From: LW40-45 sp048883105
GTDB taxonomy: Archaea > Asgardarchaeota > Lokiarchaeia > Sigyniarchaeales > SOKP01
Direction: 5' to 3'
Length of the DNA: 12,481 nt
Assembly (NCBI GenBank): GCA_048883105.1
Contig: JBHLQY010000068.1
Span: forward strand, 1-12,481
A program made the position numbers and the translations under genes. Positions 6,358-12,481 of this stretch are shown one piece after another. The notes beneath the pieces were generated by a model. That model searched no databases and had not been told where the DNA came from. It was given only the letters and a program-made list of their open reading frames with translations. Positions within the stretch are counted from its first letter, which is position 1; the number at the start of each line of letters is the position of its first letter.

Positions 6358-6663
6358 TTACATCAATTCAATTTCTACTAATACGGATTCTGGAATCTGA
6401 ATTTTCATAATAAGATGCATACTTTTTTCATCTGTAATAATTTCGAAAAGGCGTTTATGAATTCTCATTTCATATTTAGCCCACGTAGCAGTCCCTTGAC
6501 CAGAAGGAGCTTTTAAAACAGGGACTCTGAGACGTTTTGTAGGAAGAGGTATTGGCCCGTATTTTTTTATCCCAGTCTTCTTACATACATTTTCGAGCTG
6601 TTCGCAAACGGACTTTAAGGCTTCTAAGTCTGTTGACGATAAACGTATCCGAGCTTTTTGTAT
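6358..6663 (-). CDS. rpsJ: Small ribosomal subunit protein uS10, apparent ATA start
   Basis: uS10 binds the 3' major domain of 16S rRNA in the small-subunit head. The protein is 101 residues, the normal archaeal length, and all family motifs are present: QKARIRLSS (2-10), GPIPLPTKRLRVPVL (36-50), APSGQGTATWAKYEMRIHKRL (52-72, shortened here to its key parts TATW and MRIHKR), and IQIPESVLVEIEL at the end. Archaeal uS10 usually begins MQKARIRLSS; here the first codon is ATA at 6663-6661. No ATG, GTG or TTG exists in frame between it and the TAA at 6690-6688. GGTGAT at 6675-6670 lies exactly six bases before the ATA, an ideal ribosome binding site, which fixes the start. Either AUA really initiates or the base is an error or variant of ATG. 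The gene does not sit behind EF-1A, its usual archaeal neighbour. Confidence 0.92.
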   Translation of the reverse strand: MQKARIRLSSTDLEALKSVCEQLENVCKKTGIKKYGPIPLPTKRLRVPVLKAPSGQGTATWAKYEMRIHKRLFEIITDEKSMHLIMKIQIPESVLVEIELM

Positions 6664-6797
6664 TTTTAAATCACCAATGAAAACTTTTTAAAATTTACGG
6701 GGCATTTTACATACTTTAATTAATAATCGTAATAACCAAAATTATTGCTATTAAATAAATTTTCGTATCTAATCATCAAAAAGGTATTTGAACAAAT
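6664..6797 (-). promoter_or_regulatory. Upstream region of uS10
   Basis: 134 AT-rich bases between the radical SAM stop and uS10. It holds the TATA-like element near 6715-6726 and a five-codon frame MPRKF (6705-6688) that is in phase with uS10 but closed by TAA. Nothing else is recognisable. Confidence 0.4.
6670..6675 (-). promoter_or_regulatory. GGTGAT ribosome binding site of uS10
   Basis: Complementary to the anti-Shine-Dalgarno end of 16S rRNA and six bases before the ATA codon. It decides the start of uS10 in the absence of a standard start codon. A TATA-like TTATTAATTAAA on the minus strand near 6715-6726 would start the message around 6694, after the upstream ATG at 6705 and before this site. 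Confidence 0.7.
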
Positions 6798-7940
6798 TTA
6801 AGAAAATCCCAATAGAAATCTATTTCCTAAATTTACATTCTCTAAATATTTTTGAGCAACTTCTAAGCACTTTTCAGCTTGTTTTCTTGGAGTTATTGGC
6901 AGATCCCTCATCTGATAATCTCCGTGGAAAATTAATAGACTATAGGGAATTTTAGGATTTATTTCACTAATGAATTTCGCAATTTGTTCAACTTCTTCAT
7001 GATTTGTGTATCCCGGTACCATCAAAGTACAAGCACTCATCTCTGGCATGTCCTCTTTTCTGGTGCTATAATAATTTTCTGCCAAATACTTAAAATTATC
7101 TAAAGTCCTTATATTGCTCACACCGCATAATGCAAGGTTAAGTTTTTCGTTAAAGCTTTTCAAATCAAATTTAATATTTCCACCACTTTTTAGTGCAATT
7201 TTCATACATTTATCAACTAATTCTCGGTTTCCACTTCCATTCCATTCCCAACATATACGCATAATTCTTTTTGGATCTTGATTTTTAATTTTTTCAATAA
7301 TAAGCTCTGCTAAATTTATTGAAAAAGGTAGTTGGGACTCTGGAGTTCCTCCAAAATAGCATAAGCAAGTAATTTTTTCGTCTTTTACGATTTGGTTTGC
7401 TAAAAATTCAGCTTCAAATAAGTGCTTCTTTGAAAAATATTTATGGGAAGAGTTTTGGCAAAATAAACAATCAAAAGTGCAGCCGTATAAAAATGCAGCA
7501 TAACTATATGTTCCATATTCAGGACCTTCATGATTTGAATATTCAGGATAGCCACTTGAAGTACCTGCTGGACAAAACCATGAATTGCAACAGTTAGTTG
7601 GATTCGCATCTATATATCCGTGAATATATCCTTTTGCTTTTGAGGGGTATGGTAATTCCCCATTCTCTTTTTTCTGGATATTTCTTAACCCACAGTAACT
7701 TATATCATTATCAGAAAGTATGCACTCGTTAATACAATAATTGCATTTTAACTTAATACTCGACCCTTCTGCTTTAGGTGGTTTTTCAGGTAGTTCTACA
7801 AGTTTTCGAACTCCGCTATGCACAGAAAAAATATGTGGTTTAATAATTTCCCAATCTTCATTCAGAATACACTCTCTACAAACTTGTAGAACCTCTGAAA
7901 TTAATCGATCTTTTTTTCCGCAAAATTTGCATGTTCCCAT
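6798..7940 (-). CDS. Cys-rich radical SAM protein (PFL-activase/COG1180-like)
   Basis: Radical S-adenosylmethionine enzyme of unknown substrate, 380 residues, cytosolic. The 4Fe-4S cluster motif CX3CX2C is GCTFDCLFCQN, with Cys154, 158 and 161; FGGTPESQ (196-203 region) matches the GGE-type SAM-binding strand. Ahead of the barrel lie extra Cys sets: C4/C7 with C21/C24, a likely zinc ribbon; C66/C69/C73/C83; and C117/C118/C123. These could hold zinc or auxiliary clusters. The C-terminal half contains the remaining barrel strands and the motif SLLIFHGDYQMRDLPITPRKQAEKC. The ATG begins three bases after the stop of the Bud23-like methyltransferase, so the two are almost certainly co-transcribed and perhaps translationally coupled. 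It resembles the pyruvate-formate-lyase-activating and AmrS-like branch, but no glycyl-radical partner is in the window. Confidence 0.85.
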   Translation of the reverse strand: MGTCKFCGKKDRLISEVLQVCRECILNEDWEIIKPHIFSVHSGVRKLVELPEKPPKAEGSSIKLKCNYCINECILSDNDISYCGLRNIQKKENGELPYPSKAKGYIHGYIDANPTNCCNSWFCPAGTSSGYPEYSNHEGPEYGTYSYAAFLYGCTFDCLFCQNSSHKYFSKKHLFEAEFLANQIVKDEKITCLCYFGGTPESQLPFSINLAELIIEKIKNQDPKRIMRICWEWNGSGNRELVDKCMKIALKSGGNIKFDLKSFNEKLNLALCGVSNIRTLDNFKYLAENYYSTRKEDMPEMSACTLMVPGYTNHEEVEQIAKFISEINPKIPYSLLIFHGDYQMRDLPITPRKQAEKCLEVAQKYLENVNLGNRFLLGFS

Positions 7941-7943
7941 TTC

Positions 7944-8600
7944 TTATCGTTTTTTCTTTAATAATAAATAAGTTTGGCCCGCCTTCTGATTCTGTTTCTT
8001 TTTAACTAAAAATCCTTCGAATCCATTATTAACAAAAGAACTATTATAAAGATCCAGTTCTTCTTCGTTTTCAGGATAAAATTCTATTATTACTCGACCA
8101 CTTCCTTTCAGAATTTTATTCAAATATTTTGCTGTATTATTAACAACCTTCCTTTTTTCCCTACCATATTTTTCGTGGGTAATAAAGTTGTAAGTTGAAA
8201 TTGAAATAATATGATGAATTGAATTGAATTTTAAAGGTAAATAATTAATGTCAGCAAGGATTAATTCCAAATTACTATTTTCGATAATTTTTTTCTTTTG
8301 ATTTGCGATTGTAAGCATATCACTCAAAATATCCACCCCGATTACTCTAAAACCATTTTCAATTAAAGCTTCTGACGAAAATCCTGTTCCACAGCCCAAG
8401 TCTAAAATTATATATTGTATATTTCTACGAATACTGTTATTTTCTTTTCCTAATTTTGTATCGAAAAGATATTGAATACATTTTAAAGTGGTCCTTTTCT
8501 GATTTCGTTCCATCCACTTTTGACGATCGTATTCTTCAGCTTTAGAACCTATATAATCAGATGGAAATTGAGGAATTTTTCGTCCCATTAACACTCTCAT
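7944..8600 (-). CDS. bud23: Bud23/WBSCR22-like class I SAM methyltransferase
   Basis: SAM-dependent methyltransferase of 218 residues. DLGCGTG (67-73) is motif I and GVDIL (88-92) the acidic loop. Beyond the generic fold, three regions follow eukaryotic Bud23: an N-terminal segment FPSDYIGSKAEEYDR with a TLKCIQYL helix, ISISTYNF (132-139, matching Bud23 ISISAIQW), and EFYPENEEELDLY...GFEGFLV (172-199), matching the Bud23 YPEN motif and its following GF.GG.VV strand. Bud23 makes m7G in the small-subunit rRNA decoding head and needs the small partner Trm112, which is not in this window. I infer an rRNA guanine-N7 methyltransferase; a generic methyltransferase is the alternative. The ATG at 8600 has no clear ribosome binding site; a second ATG is at residue 5. 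It is first in an operon with the radical SAM gene. Confidence 0.78.
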   Translation of the reverse strand: MRVLMGRKIPQFPSDYIGSKAEEYDRQKWMERNQKRTTLKCIQYLFDTKLGKENNSIRRNIQYIILDLGCGTGFSSEALIENGFRVIGVDILSDMLTIANQKKKIIENSNLELILADINYLPLKFNSIHHIISISTYNFITHEKYGREKRKVVNNTAKYLNKILKGSGRVIIEFYPENEEELDLYNSSFVNNGFEGFLVKKKQNQKAGQTYLLLKKKR

Positions 8601-8713
8601 TTATACACAAAAAATTATTAATATAATAAGCTTCAATATATAATAGTAAGATTTAATTTTAAAATAATTATTTCAATCCTATAGAAAATATTGTATATAT
8701 CCAGGGGATAAAT
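8601..8713. promoter_or_regulatory. Divergent promoter region between Bud23-like and receiver genes
   Basis: 113 AT-rich bases. On plus, TTGTATATAT (8691-8700) is TATA-like and GGGGAT (8704-8709) precedes the ATG at 8714 by four bases. On minus, TTATATATTG near 8636-8645 is TATA-like for the 8600 gene. Both are inferred from consensus only. Confidence 0.35.
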
Positions 8714-9094
8714 ATGTCTGAAAAAAAAACGATTCTAATTGTAGATGATGAGCCAGATATTGTTAATCTGACCGAAAAGTTTCTTAAATTAGGAAATTTT
8801 GAAACAATTACGAGTGGGAATGGGCGAGATGCTTTAGAAATAATTGAAGAAAGATACGAAGAAATTGCCCTCGTTTTATTGGACATTATGATGCCAGGAA
8901 CGTCTGGTTATTCTGTACTTAAAACGATTAAAGAGAATGAGAAATTTAAACATATTTTAGTAGTTTTATTTACAGTTAAAAGTTTCAATGAAGATATACA
9001 AAAAGGAAAGAAATTAGGTGCTGATGGATACTTAACTAAGCCATTTAGTGGAAAAGAACTATTGAAGTATGTACAAGAAAAGTTAGCAACCTAA
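8714..9094 (+). CDS. Stand-alone CheY-like response-regulator receiver
   Basis: Single receiver domain of 126 residues with no output domain. All phosphorylation residues are present: acidic pair Asp11-Asp12, phospho-acceptor Asp57 in LLDIMMPG, switch Thr87 and invariant Lys109 in LTKPF. It would accept a phosphoryl group from a histidine kinase, but no kinase or chemotaxis gene is nearby, so the partner is unknown. Its stop is four bases from the convergent DUF2961 gene's stop. The family call is certain; the pathway is not. Confidence 0.95.
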   Translation: MSEKKTILIVDDEPDIVNLTEKFLKLGNFETITSGNGRDALEIIEERYEEIALVLLDIMMPGTSGYSVLKTIKENEKFKHILVVLFTVKSFNEDIQKGKKLGADGYLTKPFSGKELLKYVQEKLAT

Positions 9095-9098
9095 GATC

Positions 9099-10298
9099 TT
9101 AAGGCATAAAAATATCTTTCAATACAAACCAATAAATAAAGAAGCCAATTAACAATATTACCAGCGTTTTTCTTATCATATGAGCTAAATGAAAAGTTTT
9201 TGGTCTTCTTCCTTTTCGAGTCAATAATTTTGAAAATAAATTATAATCATGTGGCTCTTTTTGATACCAATAGGCTGTTGATGACCAATCATCTTTTCGA
9301 TGATTATCGTGACCATGTTCAATAGTTACTATAATTGCTTTATTAAAGTAAATTGGATCCTCAACATGGTACCGATAATAAGAAATTTTTCCCCACCAAT
9401 TAATTCCACCTTGTAGTATTGTACCATGATAAGGGGCAGAATACTTTTTCCTTTGAGACCATGCCTGGTTAACGTAATCTTCTGTTCCTGTACCAATTAA
9501 TGTTGGAATCCCTTTATCAATATCTTCATCAATAAATATCATATCGTCACCTTCACCTGGCCAATTGGGATACCACGGCATAAAAGTTTTATTATCAATG
9601 TCTAAATGGCATCCTACGTAATGACCTTTTCCCTTTGCCTCAAGGATTTTATAATTATACTCCAATGGTTCCGTGTTTTTTCCTAAAAACATAAATTTTT
9701 TTGGTCTTAATGGAGTAAATCTTTCCCCTGTCTCAGTATCTCTCTTCTTAACTTTTGGTGGATTTTCTCTATGCCATTGAGCGTGAAATCTGCCAAAAAT
9801 TTCTTCCTTTTCAAATCCATCTTCATATAAATCGTAATCAATATAATAATATAATTTAAATTTTGTTGGATTATCGTTTTCAAGAGTAATTTTAAATCCA
9901 GATGAGAATGGCATCGGCCACCAACTATTAAAACCCTTCCCGCCTCTAGGGCTCATTTGAAGTGGCAAAGAAACAAAATTTTTATGTTTTGCGTGTCCCA
10001 AGCCAAAGAAATCGCCAAGTGGAACTTCAACGCTCGGTTTATCTTCAGATTCTCCATCCCAATACATTCTCAAGATTGCATTTCGTAGTGAATGCCTTGA
10101 ATGACAAAAATATGTGCACCAAATATGTTTTATACAACCAGCACCTTTTATATCTCCTAATGTTGCTATTTCACCAGATTTAACTATAATCCAATCAACA
10201 TTAACCCATGTTTTATCATGACTTGAAATTCTCCTTCTTTTTACTGAATCTGGTCTAAGCTTCGCGATATCATTAAAACTTGATCTTTCTAATTTCAT
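9099..10298 (-). CDS. DUF2961 (GH172-like) protein with C-terminal membrane helix
   Basis: The family, formerly DUF2961, now includes characterised glycoside hydrolases GH172 acting on fructofuranosyl and D-arabinofuranosyl links. The 399 residues show the double jelly-roll landmarks: SSFND at the start, IKHIWCTYF (56-64), VEVPLGDFFGLG (90-101), YNYKI and GHYVGCHLDI, WPGEGDDMIFIDED (246-259), GTGTEDYVNQAW (270-281), YRYHVEDPIYF (308-318) and TAYWYQ (341-346). Conserved acidic residues in the GEGDD and GTGTED motifs are candidate catalytic groups. There is no N-terminal signal peptide, but residues about 378-393 (TLVILLIGFFIYWFVL) form a hydrophobic helix after a basic stretch, so the protein appears tail-anchored. 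No Shine-Dalgarno site is visible. It is divergent from a PIG-L deacetylase and a sugar-nucleotide dehydrogenase. The substrate is unknown. Confidence 0.88.
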   Translation of the reverse strand: MKLERSSFNDIAKLRPDSVKRRRISSHDKTWVNVDWIIVKSGEIATLGDIKGAGCIKHIWCTYFCHSRHSLRNAILRMYWDGESEDKPSVEVPLGDFFGLGHAKHKNFVSLPLQMSPRGGKGFNSWWPMPFSSGFKITLENDNPTKFKLYYYIDYDLYEDGFEKEEIFGRFHAQWHRENPPKVKKRDTETGERFTPLRPKKFMFLGKNTEPLEYNYKILEAKGKGHYVGCHLDIDNKTFMPWYPNWPGEGDDMIFIDEDIDKGIPTLIGTGTEDYVNQAWSQRKKYSAPYHGTILQGGINWWGKISYYRYHVEDPIYFNKAIIVTIEHGHDNHRKDDWSSTAYWYQKEPHDYNLFSKLLTRKGRRPKTFHLAHMIRKTLVILLIGFFIYWFVLKDIFMP

Positions 10299-10374
10299 AA
10301 TTATATTTACATCTTTAAACTATTAAAAAATTCAGTTAAAATTATTATAAGTTAAAACAAACTATTATATTATT
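10299..10374. promoter_or_regulatory. Divergent promoters for DUF2961 and PIG-L genes
   Basis: 76 bases without a gene. TTATTATAA at 10342-10350 is centred 28 bases before the PIG-L ATG (10375), so that message probably begins at or within a few bases of the ATG (leaderless); no ribosome binding site is present. The minus-strand promoter is less clear. Confidence 0.45.
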
Positions 10375-11055
10375 ATGAAAAAAATTGTGGTCTTCGCACC
10401 CCATCCTGATGATGAATTGGCTGGCGCTGGAGGGAGTATGCTAAAATGGAAAGAAGAAGGGCATGATGTTCATATTATTTATATTACCGACGGAAGAGCA
10501 GCATATAGATATGAAAGAGAACAGGGACGATTGTTCGAGTCTGAAGAAACTATGAATACAACTGAGGATGAACTGGCAGAAATCAGGATGAAAGAAATTG
10601 ACGAGGTAACAGAGTTTTTAGGATTCCCAAAGGAAAATATTCATAAATTTAAGATCCCGGACCAAGATGCGAAAAACCACATCAGAGAAGGAATCGAATT
10701 AAGTAAGAATATTATAAAAGATGCTGATCGGATAGTCTTACCAAGTAATAATAATTCACACACGGATCACCAAGCTACCTATGAAATCGCAGTAGGAGCT
10801 GCTAAAGAGCTGAATTTGAAGGATATTGAATTTTATGGATATGCTATTTATGTAGCTCATAAGGAACCAAGAGAAAAAGTAGTTAAAATAAGAATCAAGA
10901 ATTATAGAGATAAGGTTTTTGAAGCGATGTCTAAATATAAATCCCAATTAGCCATATCAGTTGTGAAAATCTATTTTGACACTATAAAAAGAAAATTAGT
11001 CGAATTTTTTGGTAAATACAGTTTATCAGATATCGGAAAATATTATAATTTTTAA
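10375..11055 (+). CDS. PIG-L/LmbE-family zinc N-deacetylase
   Basis: Metal-dependent deacetylase of the PIG-L family, which removes acetyl from N-acetylglucosamine on lipids, thiols or other small glycosides. The 226 residues carry the zinc motif PHPDDE (9-14: His10, Asp12, Asp13), the ITDGRA loop (37-42), the I-R-x-x-E helix (70-74), a second zinc His set HTDH (129-132) and the common YKSQ motif (198-201). No signal peptide or membrane helix. The transcript is probably leaderless. The gene is followed after 71 bases by a nucleotide-sugar dehydrogenase on the same strand, which suggests glycan or glycolipid metabolism. Eukaryotic PIG-L acts in GPI synthesis, but nothing here shows that substrate. 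Confidence 0.92.
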   Translation: MKKIVVFAPHPDDELAGAGGSMLKWKEEGHDVHIIYITDGRAAYRYEREQGRLFESEETMNTTEDELAEIRMKEIDEVTEFLGFPKENIHKFKIPDQDAKNHIREGIELSKNIIKDADRIVLPSNNNSHTDHQATYEIAVGAAKELNLKDIEFYGYAIYVAHKEPREKVVKIRIKNYRDKVFEAMSKYKSQLAISVVKIYFDTIKRKLVEFFGKYSLSDIGKYYNF

Positions 11056-11126
11056 CCATTAAAAATAGCAAAATAGATAAAAGAATCTTAATTTAATAAA
11101 TCAATTAGAGTAAAGAGTAGAAGCTT

Positions 11127-12481
11127 ATGACATCACAAGAAAGAACTAATATAGTAGTTATAGGAATGGGATACGTAGGAATTCCAATGGCAGCTTTACT
11201 AGCTGATGTGGATGATTTTGATGTTAGGGGTATTCAAAGAAGGTCTCAAAGGTCTGGCTGGAAAATAGATTGGCTAAATGCGGGAAAAAATCCATTTGAA
11301 GGAGAAGAGCCCGGATTAGATGAATTGATTGCTCGAGTTGTAGAAAAGGGAAAATTTAAAGTAACAGATAAATACGATTATGTAGATAATGCAGATTTTA
11401 TTTTGATTGATGTTCAAACCCCCGTTGATGACCATAGAATCCCAAGATACGAATCCTTAAAAGATGTATCAAAATTAGTAGCACCACGTCTTAAAAAGGG
11501 AGCCACTGTAATTATTGAATCCACGGTCGCCCCAGGAACAACAAATAACATCGTTCAGCCAATATTAGAAGAAGGTAGTGGAAAGAAGAGAGGAGAAGAC
11601 TTCTATTTAGTTTTCTCATTTGAACGTGTTATGCCTGGAAAATTAATCGAATATATTACAGAGTTTCCAAGAGTAATTGGTGGAGGATGTGAAGAAGCTA
11701 ATAAAAAAGCTAAATTTTTATATAGCAAAGTTGTTAAAAAAGAACTTCAAGTAACTGATACTTTAACTGCAGAATTAACAAAATGTATTGAAAATACATA
11801 TAGAGATGTTAATATTGCGTTTGCTAACGAAATGGCACTTTTATGTGAAGATTTCAATAGAAATATCTTTGAAATTATTGAATTAGTTAATCACAGACAC
11901 GATAGAATGATGCACTACCCCGGTTCAGGAGTCGGAGGGCATTGCTTAACTAAAGATCCTCATTTATTAGTTTATGGACATCACACTTACACTAATCATA
12001 AATACAATTCAGATATGTTGTTAAAAGCACGAGAATTGAACGAGTTCATGCCTGATCATATGATTGAATTAATGGAGGATGCTCTAAAGGAAGCAAACAA
12101 ACACGATAATTTAAAAATTGCTCTCTTAGGGGTATCTTATAAAGCTGATACAGATGACACCAGAAATACTCCAACTGAAAGGATTGTCTGGACTTTAAAA
12201 AATCGTTATCATTCACATAATATTCAATATATTGCTCATGATCCATATGTTAAAGAGAGAGATTATAAAGAAACTGCTCTTACGGATAATCTTGATGAGG
12301 CGATTTCAAACGCAGATGTTTTAATTTTTGCCACTAATCATAAACAATATTATAACATAGATCTTGACCATATGAAAAATAAAGTGAAAAAAGAAAAACC
12401 AATTATAATTGACGGTCGCAATATATTTAATAAAAAAGCTGTTGAAGAAAAAGGATTTATATACCGAAAGATCGGAGAAGG
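11127..12481 (+). CDS. UDP-sugar 6-dehydrogenase (UDP-glucose/UDP-ManNAc dehydrogenase family), 3' end outside window
   Basis: NAD-dependent four-electron oxidoreductase that turns a UDP-hexose C6 alcohol into a carboxylate. I read 451 codons from ATG 11127 to the right edge; the catalytic core is complete and only the last residues are missing. The N-terminal Rossmann motif is GMGYVG (13-18); ESTVAPGTT (131-139), FERVMPGK (165-172) and PRVIGG (181-186) follow. ELTKCIENTYRDVNIAF (216-232) has the catalytic Lys and Asn, and GSGVGGHCLTKDP (266-278) has the nucleophile Cys273. LLGVSYKADTDDTRNTP (333-349) starts the UDP-binding C-terminal domain. The 'VMPGK...RVIGG' form leans towards the UDP-ManNAc dehydrogenase (WecC-like) branch, but UDP-glucose is possible. 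An insertion around residues 36-60 (RRSQRSGWKIDWLNAGKNP) lengthens the first domain. Confidence 0.93.
   Translation, partial: MTSQERTNIVVIGMGYVGIPMAALLADVDDFDVRGIQRRSQRSGWKIDWLNAGKNPFEGEEPGLDELIARVVEKGKFKVTDKYDYVDNADFILIDVQTPVDDHRIPRYESLKDVSKLVAPRLKKGATVIIESTVAPGTTNNIVQPILEEGSGKKRGEDFYLVFSFERVMPGKLIEYITEFPRVIGGGCEEANKKAKFLYSKVVKKELQVTDTLTAELTKCIENTYRDVNIAFANEMALLCEDFNRNIFEIIELVNHRHDRMMHYPGSGVGGHCLTKDPHLLVYGHHTYTNHKYNSDMLLKARELNEFMPDHMIELMEDALKEANKHDNLKIALLGVSYKADTDDTRNTPTERIVWTLKNRYHSHNIQYIAHDPYVKERDYKETALTDNLDEAISNADVLIFATNHKQYYNIDLDHMKNKVKKEKPIIIDGRNIFNKKAVEEKGFIYRKIGE

Noticed and set aside
6688..6705. Short frame MPRKF* beginning ATG 6705, in phase with uS10, considered as the true uS10 start with stop-codon readthrough or a nonsense mutation
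   Set aside because: It has no ribosome binding site, probably lies at or before the transcript start predicted from the TATA-like element, and the GGTGAT plus exact family length point to the ATA at 6663.
7397..7971. Several 66-76 codon frames overlapping the radical SAM gene
   Set aside because: They overlap a complete, motif-bearing gene in other frames, with no start signals or recognisable protein features.
12046..12246. 66-codon minus-strand frame inside the UDP-sugar dehydrogenase
   Set aside because: It is antisense to a clearly coding domain and has no promoter or ribosome binding site.
1..12481. CRISPR arrays, tRNAs, insertion sequences, prophage or integrase genes
   Set aside because: Reading both strands I saw no regularly spaced repeats, no cloverleaf with a TTCGA-type arm, and no transposase or recombinase motifs.

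Overview
The window looks like chromosomal DNA of an uncultured, AT-rich archaeon, most likely of the Asgard (Lokiarchaeia-like) lineages. Direct support for an archaeon: an SRP RNA with both an Alu-type 5' part and a helix 8 S domain, an archaeal-type ribosomal protein uS10, TATA-like boxes about 25-30 bases ahead of several starts (some with no leader), GGTGAT-type ribosome binding sites and poly-T transcript ends. The eukaryote-like Bud23 methyltransferase and the corrinoid/UroD methyltransferase set fit Asgard archaea. That placement is inference; no single marker proves it.

Layout. 1-963 (minus): Ldh2-family malate/L-lactate dehydrogenase, cut by the left edge. About 1113-1390 (plus): SRP RNA. 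1557-4131 (plus): two tandem corrinoid-protein paralogues followed by a UroD-superfamily methyltransferase, together a candidate methyl-transfer module. 4134-8600 (minus): a run of genes read leftwards, comprising a Bud23-like rRNA methyltransferase, a Cys-rich radical SAM protein, uS10 (apparently starting at AUA), a PC4-like/'WIPKS' protein, a 3-methyladenine DNA glycosylase (TTG start) and a small V4R-like cysteine-containing protein. 8714-9094 (plus): stand-alone CheY-like receiver. 9099-10298 (minus): DUF2961/GH172-like protein with a C-terminal membrane helix. Divergent from it, on plus: a PIG-L/LmbE deacetylase (10375-11055) and a nucleotide-sugar 6-dehydrogenase (11127 to the right edge).

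How the parts may work together. The corrinoid pair and the UroD-like protein would take a methyl group from an unknown donor (methoxy or methylamine compound) onto cobalamin; no CoM methyltransferase, MtrH or corrinoid-activating protein is in view, so neither acceptor nor pathway can be closed. The right end (PIG-L, UDP-sugar dehydrogenase, possibly GH172) suggests surface glycan or glycolipid chemistry. The middle is mostly translation and housekeeping (Bud23-like, uS10, SRP RNA, DNA repair). I found no CRISPR array, tRNA, transposase, integrase or attachment site. The most unusual observation is the uS10 gene, whose well-conserved protein begins at an ATA codon six bases after a GGTGAT site, with no ATG, GTG or TTG available.
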